Assembly: GCA_035512595.1 (NCBI GenBank)
Contig: DATKDU010000028.1
Location: 1 to 23,851 of the forward strand
From: DATKDU01 sp035512595
GTDB taxonomy: Bacteria > Planctomycetota > Planctomycetia > Pirellulales > Pirellulaceae
Direction of reading: 5' to 3'
Length of the DNA stretch: 23,851 nt
The notes below the pieces were generated by a model. It made no database searches. It was not told the DNA's origin and saw only the letters and a list, made by a program, of their open reading frames with translations. The translations under genes and the position numbers were made by a program. Below, piece by piece: positions 21,161 to 23,851 of the stretch; position 1 is the first letter of the stretch; every line of letters starts with the position of its first letter.

Positions 21161-22519
21161 GTGACCACCCTCATCAAAAATGCGACCGTTGTCCTGCCGA
21201 TCGGTCCGGTCAAGACCAACGTCCTGATCGGCGGCGGCAAGATTCTGTCGATCGATCCGGCCATCCAGGCGACCGTCGATGACATCGTCGAGGCGGCCGG
21301 CCGGCACCTGCTCCCCGGCGTGATCGACGACCAGGTCCATTTTCGCGATCCGGGGCTGACCCACAAGGAAGACCTGCGGACCGCCACGCGGGCCTGCGCC
21401 AAGGGTGGGGTCACCACCTTCCTGGAGATGCCCAACACCAAGCCGGAAACGATTACCTGCCAGCGGCTGGAGGAGAAGCTGAAACTGGCCAGCGAGAAGT
21501 GCCTGGTGAACTACGGCTTCTACGTCGGCGCGACGCCCAACAACGTCGAGGAACTGAAAGACGCTAAACGCACTCCCGGCATCAAGATTTTCCTCGGCTC
21601 TTCGACCGGCGACTTGCTCGTCGATGAGCAGGAGGCCCTCGAAAAAATCTTTGCCGAGACGACCCTCCCGATCTGCGCCCATTGCGAAGATGAAAAGACG
21701 GTGCGGGCCAATGCCGCCGCCCTGGCCGGCACGACGAACGTCGCCGACCACTCGCGGATTCGCGACTACGCCGCGGCTCTCATCGCCACGAAGCGGGCGA
21801 TCGACCTGGCGCACCGCCACAACCACCGCTTTCACGTCTTGCACGTTTCCACCGGGGACGAAGTCGATCTGCTGGCCGATCATCGGGGCCTCGTCACGGC
21901 CGAGGCCTGCCCGCACCATCTGCTGTTCAGCGTTTACGATTACGCTCGGCTCGGCACACTCGTGCAGATGAACCCCTCGCTGAAAACGGCCGCCGACAGC
22001 GCCAAGCTGTGGCAGGGGCTGCTCGATGGCCACATTCAGGTCATCGCCACCGACCATGCACCGCACACGCTGGAAGAAAAACAGAAGCCGTATCCGCAGT
22101 CGCCTTCCGGATTGCCGGCGGTGGAAAACTCCCTGGCCCTGATGCTCGATCAGGTTCACCAGGGGCGCTGCACGCTGGAGCAGGTGGTCCACTGGATGTG
22201 CGACGCGCCGGCCCGCGTGTGGGACATCGTCAACAAGGGGCGGATCGCCGTCGGGTACGATGCCGACCTGGTGCTGGTCGATCTGAACAAGTCGCAGATG
22301 GTCAAGAACGAGGAGCAGCTCACCAAGTGCGGCTGGTCCCCCTGGCACGGCCAGACCCTCACCGGCTGGCCCGTCCGCACCTGGGTGATGGGGCAGGAGG
22401 TGTTTCGCGACGGCCAGATCGACGAAGCGGTCCGCGGCAGTGAAGCCACCTTCGACCACAGCCGTGGCGGATACTGGGCGACCGGCACCACCGACCCTGG
22501 TCGGTGGAAAAATGACTGA
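21161..22519 (+). CDS. pyrC: Dihydroorotase
   Basis: The 452-residue product is a cyclic amidohydrolase of the dihydroorotase type, which closes carbamoyl-aspartate to dihydroorotate in pyrimidine synthesis. Seen are GVIDDQVHFRDPGLTHKEDL (53-72), GGVTTFLEMPNT (82-93), a candidate carboxylated lysine Lys142 in GIKIFLG, His174 (AHCED), His228 (LHVSTG) and Asp298 in ATDHAPHT. The first metal motif is QVH (Gln58, His60) instead of the usual HVH. From general knowledge of the family, DDQVHFR-type dihydroorotases also occur in Bacteroidetes, so this is probably a subfamily trait rather than damage. The start is GTG 21161, the only one that gives the normal N-terminus TLIKNATVVLP. No Shine-Dalgarno is visible. 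The last residues, TTDPGRW (443-449), are encoded by an inserted palindrome. Confidence 0.95.
   Translation: MTTLIKNATVVLPIGPVKTNVLIGGGKILSIDPAIQATVDDIVEAAGRHLLPGVIDDQVHFRDPGLTHKEDLRTATRACAKGGVTTFLEMPNTKPETITCQRLEEKLKLASEKCLVNYGFYVGATPNNVEELKDAKRTPGIKIFLGSSTGDLLVDEQEALEKIFAETTLPICAHCEDEKTVRANAAALAGTTNVADHSRIRDYAAALIATKRAIDLAHRHNHRFHVLHVSTGDEVDLLADHRGLVTAEACPHHLLFSVYDYARLGTLVQMNPSLKTAADSAKLWQGLLDGHIQVIATDHAPHTLEEKQKPYPQSPSGLPAVENSLALMLDQVHQGRCTLEQVVHWMCDAPARVWDIVNKGRIAVGYDADLVLVDLNKSQMVKNEEQLTKCGWSPWHGQTLTGWPVRTWVMGQEVFRDGQIDEAVRGSEATFDHSRGGYWATGTTDPGRWKND
22488..22507 (+). repeat. 20-bp palindrome, copy 3, inside the pyrC coding end
   Basis: The sequence is CCACCGACCCTGGTCGGTGG, identical to copy 1 at 1273-1292. 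It lies in frame near the end of the dihydroorotase gene and encodes most of TTDPGRW, ten codons before the stop. Confidence 0.9.
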
Positions 22520-22539
22520 GAAGCTAGTGGTGCTCCGCA

Positions 22540-23085
22540 ATGAACCCTCTCCTCCGACCCGGCGATCCGCGTTTTCAGCGTCCGCCGCTGCGCGATGGAG
22601 CGGGGAACAATGTCTTTGCCGATCCCGACGCACCGATTCCAGCGGAGGCCGTTGACGGTCAGCCGCTCGCCCCCACGCCGCGGAGCGAAAATGCCGACAA
22701 TGTCTTCGCGCCGCCGTCGGCCACGACCGAAGACGGACCCGTCTATCAGCCGCAGTACGAGACGACTCACGCGCACCGCGGCATTCTGCTGTTGGTCCTG
22801 GCGATTGTCGGCCTGGCGGGGGATGGAGCGCTGCTTTTGATCTTCACAGGGAGCCTGTTCGGGCTGCCGGGCCTGGCGGCGATCGTTCCGGCGGGGATCG
22901 CATTCCTGCTCGGCCGTGCGGATTTGACGGCAATGCGGCAGGGGGCTGTCGATGCGGCCGGCCGCCCGCAGACGCTCGTCGCCATGTGGCTGGGGCTGGC
23001 CGGCGCTGTCCTGTACTTCGCCATTCTGGCGGTCGCCGCCGTGTTTATCGGGCTGATTGTCCGGCTCTATATTCAGAATGGATGA
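22540..23085 (+). CDS. Small membrane protein, DUF4190-like
   Basis: The 181-residue product has a Pro/Asn-rich soluble N-terminus (1-78) with two NxxNVFA boxes (AGNNVFADP and ADNVFAPP). Hydrophobic segments lie near 81-103, 107-125 and 146-176. The segment RADLTAMRQGAVDAAGRPQTL (126-146) followed by a membrane helix resembles the L..M..G.ID..GR..T pattern of DUF4190-type proteins, as in the gene at 5361. It follows pyrC by 20 bases, so read-through transcription is likely. There is no Shine-Dalgarno of note before ATG 22540. The function is unknown. Confidence 0.72.
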   Translation: MNPLLRPGDPRFQRPPLRDGAGNNVFADPDAPIPAEAVDGQPLAPTPRSENADNVFAPPSATTEDGPVYQPQYETTHAHRGILLLVLAIVGLAGDGALLLIFTGSLFGLPGLAAIVPAGIAFLLGRADLTAMRQGAVDAAGRPQTLVAMWLGLAGAVLYFAILAVAAVFIGLIVRLYIQNG

Positions 23086-23273
23086 AAAGTGGGGCTGCTA
23101 TCGCCAATCAGGGCAAATCGAGCTTGCACCGGCGGCCCGAATTGGGCAAATTGCCTCTGGCCTTGTCAGCCGATGGCCTAAAATAGAGTGGCAGGAGTTT
23201 GCCATAGCCGGGCCTGACCGAATTGGGCCGGCTACCAGGAAGGGATGCCTCGGAACTGTCCTCGGAGCACCTA

Positions 23274-23851
23274 ATGATTGCTTCCGCTCGACCGAAGCTC
23301 TTTGTTCTCGACACCAACGTCATCCTTCACGACAGCGGCAGCTTCCTCAACTTTGAGGAACACGACATTGCGATCCCGATCACCGTGCTGGAAGAACTGG
23401 ACAAGTTCAAGCGCGGCAACGAGGACATCCATTTCCAGGCCCGCCAGTTCCTCCGCCGCATCGACGGCCTGACCGGCGATGCCGTCTCCGAGCAGGGGGC
23501 TTCGCTGGGCGAAGGGCACGGCTTCATCCGCATCGTCCTCGGCGGCGAGCTCGACAGCCGGCTGAAGACATCCTTCTCGCAAGACACGCCCGACCACCGC
23601 ATCCTCAACACGGCCCTGGCCCTGCAAAAGCGGGAGCACGGCCGCCCGGTGATCCTCGTCACCAAGGACACCAACCTGCGAATGAAGGCCAAGTCGCTCG
23701 GCCTTCCCGCCCAGGATTACACCAGCGACCAGGTCGAGAATTTCGACAAGCTCTACACCGGCAAGCGGATCGTCGAGGATATCCCCGGCGAGACGATCAG
23801 CCTGTTCTACGCCAACGGCGGCCACGTCGAGCAGACCCAGATCCCGCAGGT
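23274..23851 (+). CDS. PIN-domain part of a PhoH-family protein (3' truncated)
   Basis: The frame is open from ATG 23274 to the window end (192 complete codons seen). GGAG at 23264-23267 lies six bases before the start. Residues 8-150 form a PIN-type nuclease domain with the acidic set Asp13 (FVLDTNVILHD), Glu41 (VLEELDKFKRG), Asp107 (DTPDHRIL) and Asp132 (VTKDTNLRMKAKSLGL). The stretch after it (DQVENFDKLYTGKRIVEDI) is the usual linker of PhoH2-type proteins, in which a PIN domain precedes a PhoH ATPase/helicase domain. The PhoH domain would lie beyond the window. Related proteins degrade or unwind RNA. Assignment of the missing half is by family knowledge. Confidence 0.88.
   Translation, partial: MIASARPKLFVLDTNVILHDSGSFLNFEEHDIAIPITVLEELDKFKRGNEDIHFQARQFLRRIDGLTGDAVSEQGASLGEGHGFIRIVLGGELDSRLKTSFSQDTPDHRILNTALALQKREHGRPVILVTKDTNLRMKAKSLGLPAQDYTSDQVENFDKLYTGKRIVEDIPGETISLFYANGGHVEQTQIPQ

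Noticed and set aside
23179..23184. TAAAAT as -10 box for the PIN/PhoH gene
   Set aside because: The nearest -35-like words (TTGCCT, TTGTCA) are at 22 and 10 bases, both wrong spacings. A promoter in 23086-23273 is likely but not defined.

Overview
The window reads as chromosomal DNA of a planctomycete, probably of the Pirellulales type. This rests on the high G+C content, the 'LEERQVLS' (LEPR-XLL-like) N-terminal signature of a large secreted beta-helix protein, a BlaI/M56 pair with a WD40 extension, a toroid plus DUF4159-like protein, and core metabolic genes (hisF, ribD, pyrC, rpsR) that stand alone rather than in their usual operons. No tRNA, rRNA, CRISPR array, prophage or intact insertion sequence was seen.

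Layout. 1-258: C-terminal end of a D-Ala-D-Ala carboxypeptidase. 448-1206: hisF. 1207-1519: a gene-free stretch filled with palindromes. 1520-5310: a PilT-like ATPase, a membrane-anchored GspE/PilB-like protein whose ATPase motifs are all degenerate, and a CvpA-like membrane protein. 5361-7491: three small membrane or lipoprotein genes of unknown role. 7720-9864: a SEC-C/TPR protein. 10030-11169: ribD. 11339-13459: secreted LEPR-XLL-like beta-helix protein. 13546-17134: BlaI-type repressor overlapping an M56 (BlaR1-like) metalloprotease fused to about 14 WD40 blades. 17155-17403 (minus): a doubtful small ORF. 17397-18152: Gly/Tyr-rich secreted protein. 18222-20600: toroid plus duplicated DUF4159-like protein. 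20657-20935 (minus): rpsR. 21161-22519: dihydroorotase. 22540-23085: small membrane protein. 23274-end: PIN-domain N-terminus of a PhoH-type protein, cut by the window edge.

Two sets of genes look like working systems. First, the PilT-like ATPase and the degenerate ATPase share a one-base stop/start overlap, so an active motor and a membrane-bound pseudo-ATPase are probably made together. Second, the repressor and the protease-propeller fusion are translationally coupled. A good promoter precedes the pair, and its -10 box lies inside a perfect 10-bp dyad. The promoter of the upstream LEPR-XLL-like gene carries dyads sharing the octamer CGACGTAC, so the repressor may control both itself and the secreted protein.

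The gaps between genes are unusually rich in long perfect or near-perfect palindromes. Three are inverted pairs of hairpins with GTAG heads, the form of REP/BIME elements moved by RAYT transposases, yet their hairpin sequences are unrelated to one another. A further 20-bp palindrome occurs three times, once inside the 3' end of the dihydroorotase gene. There are also a heptamer-repeat inverted repeat and a 27-bp perfect stem.
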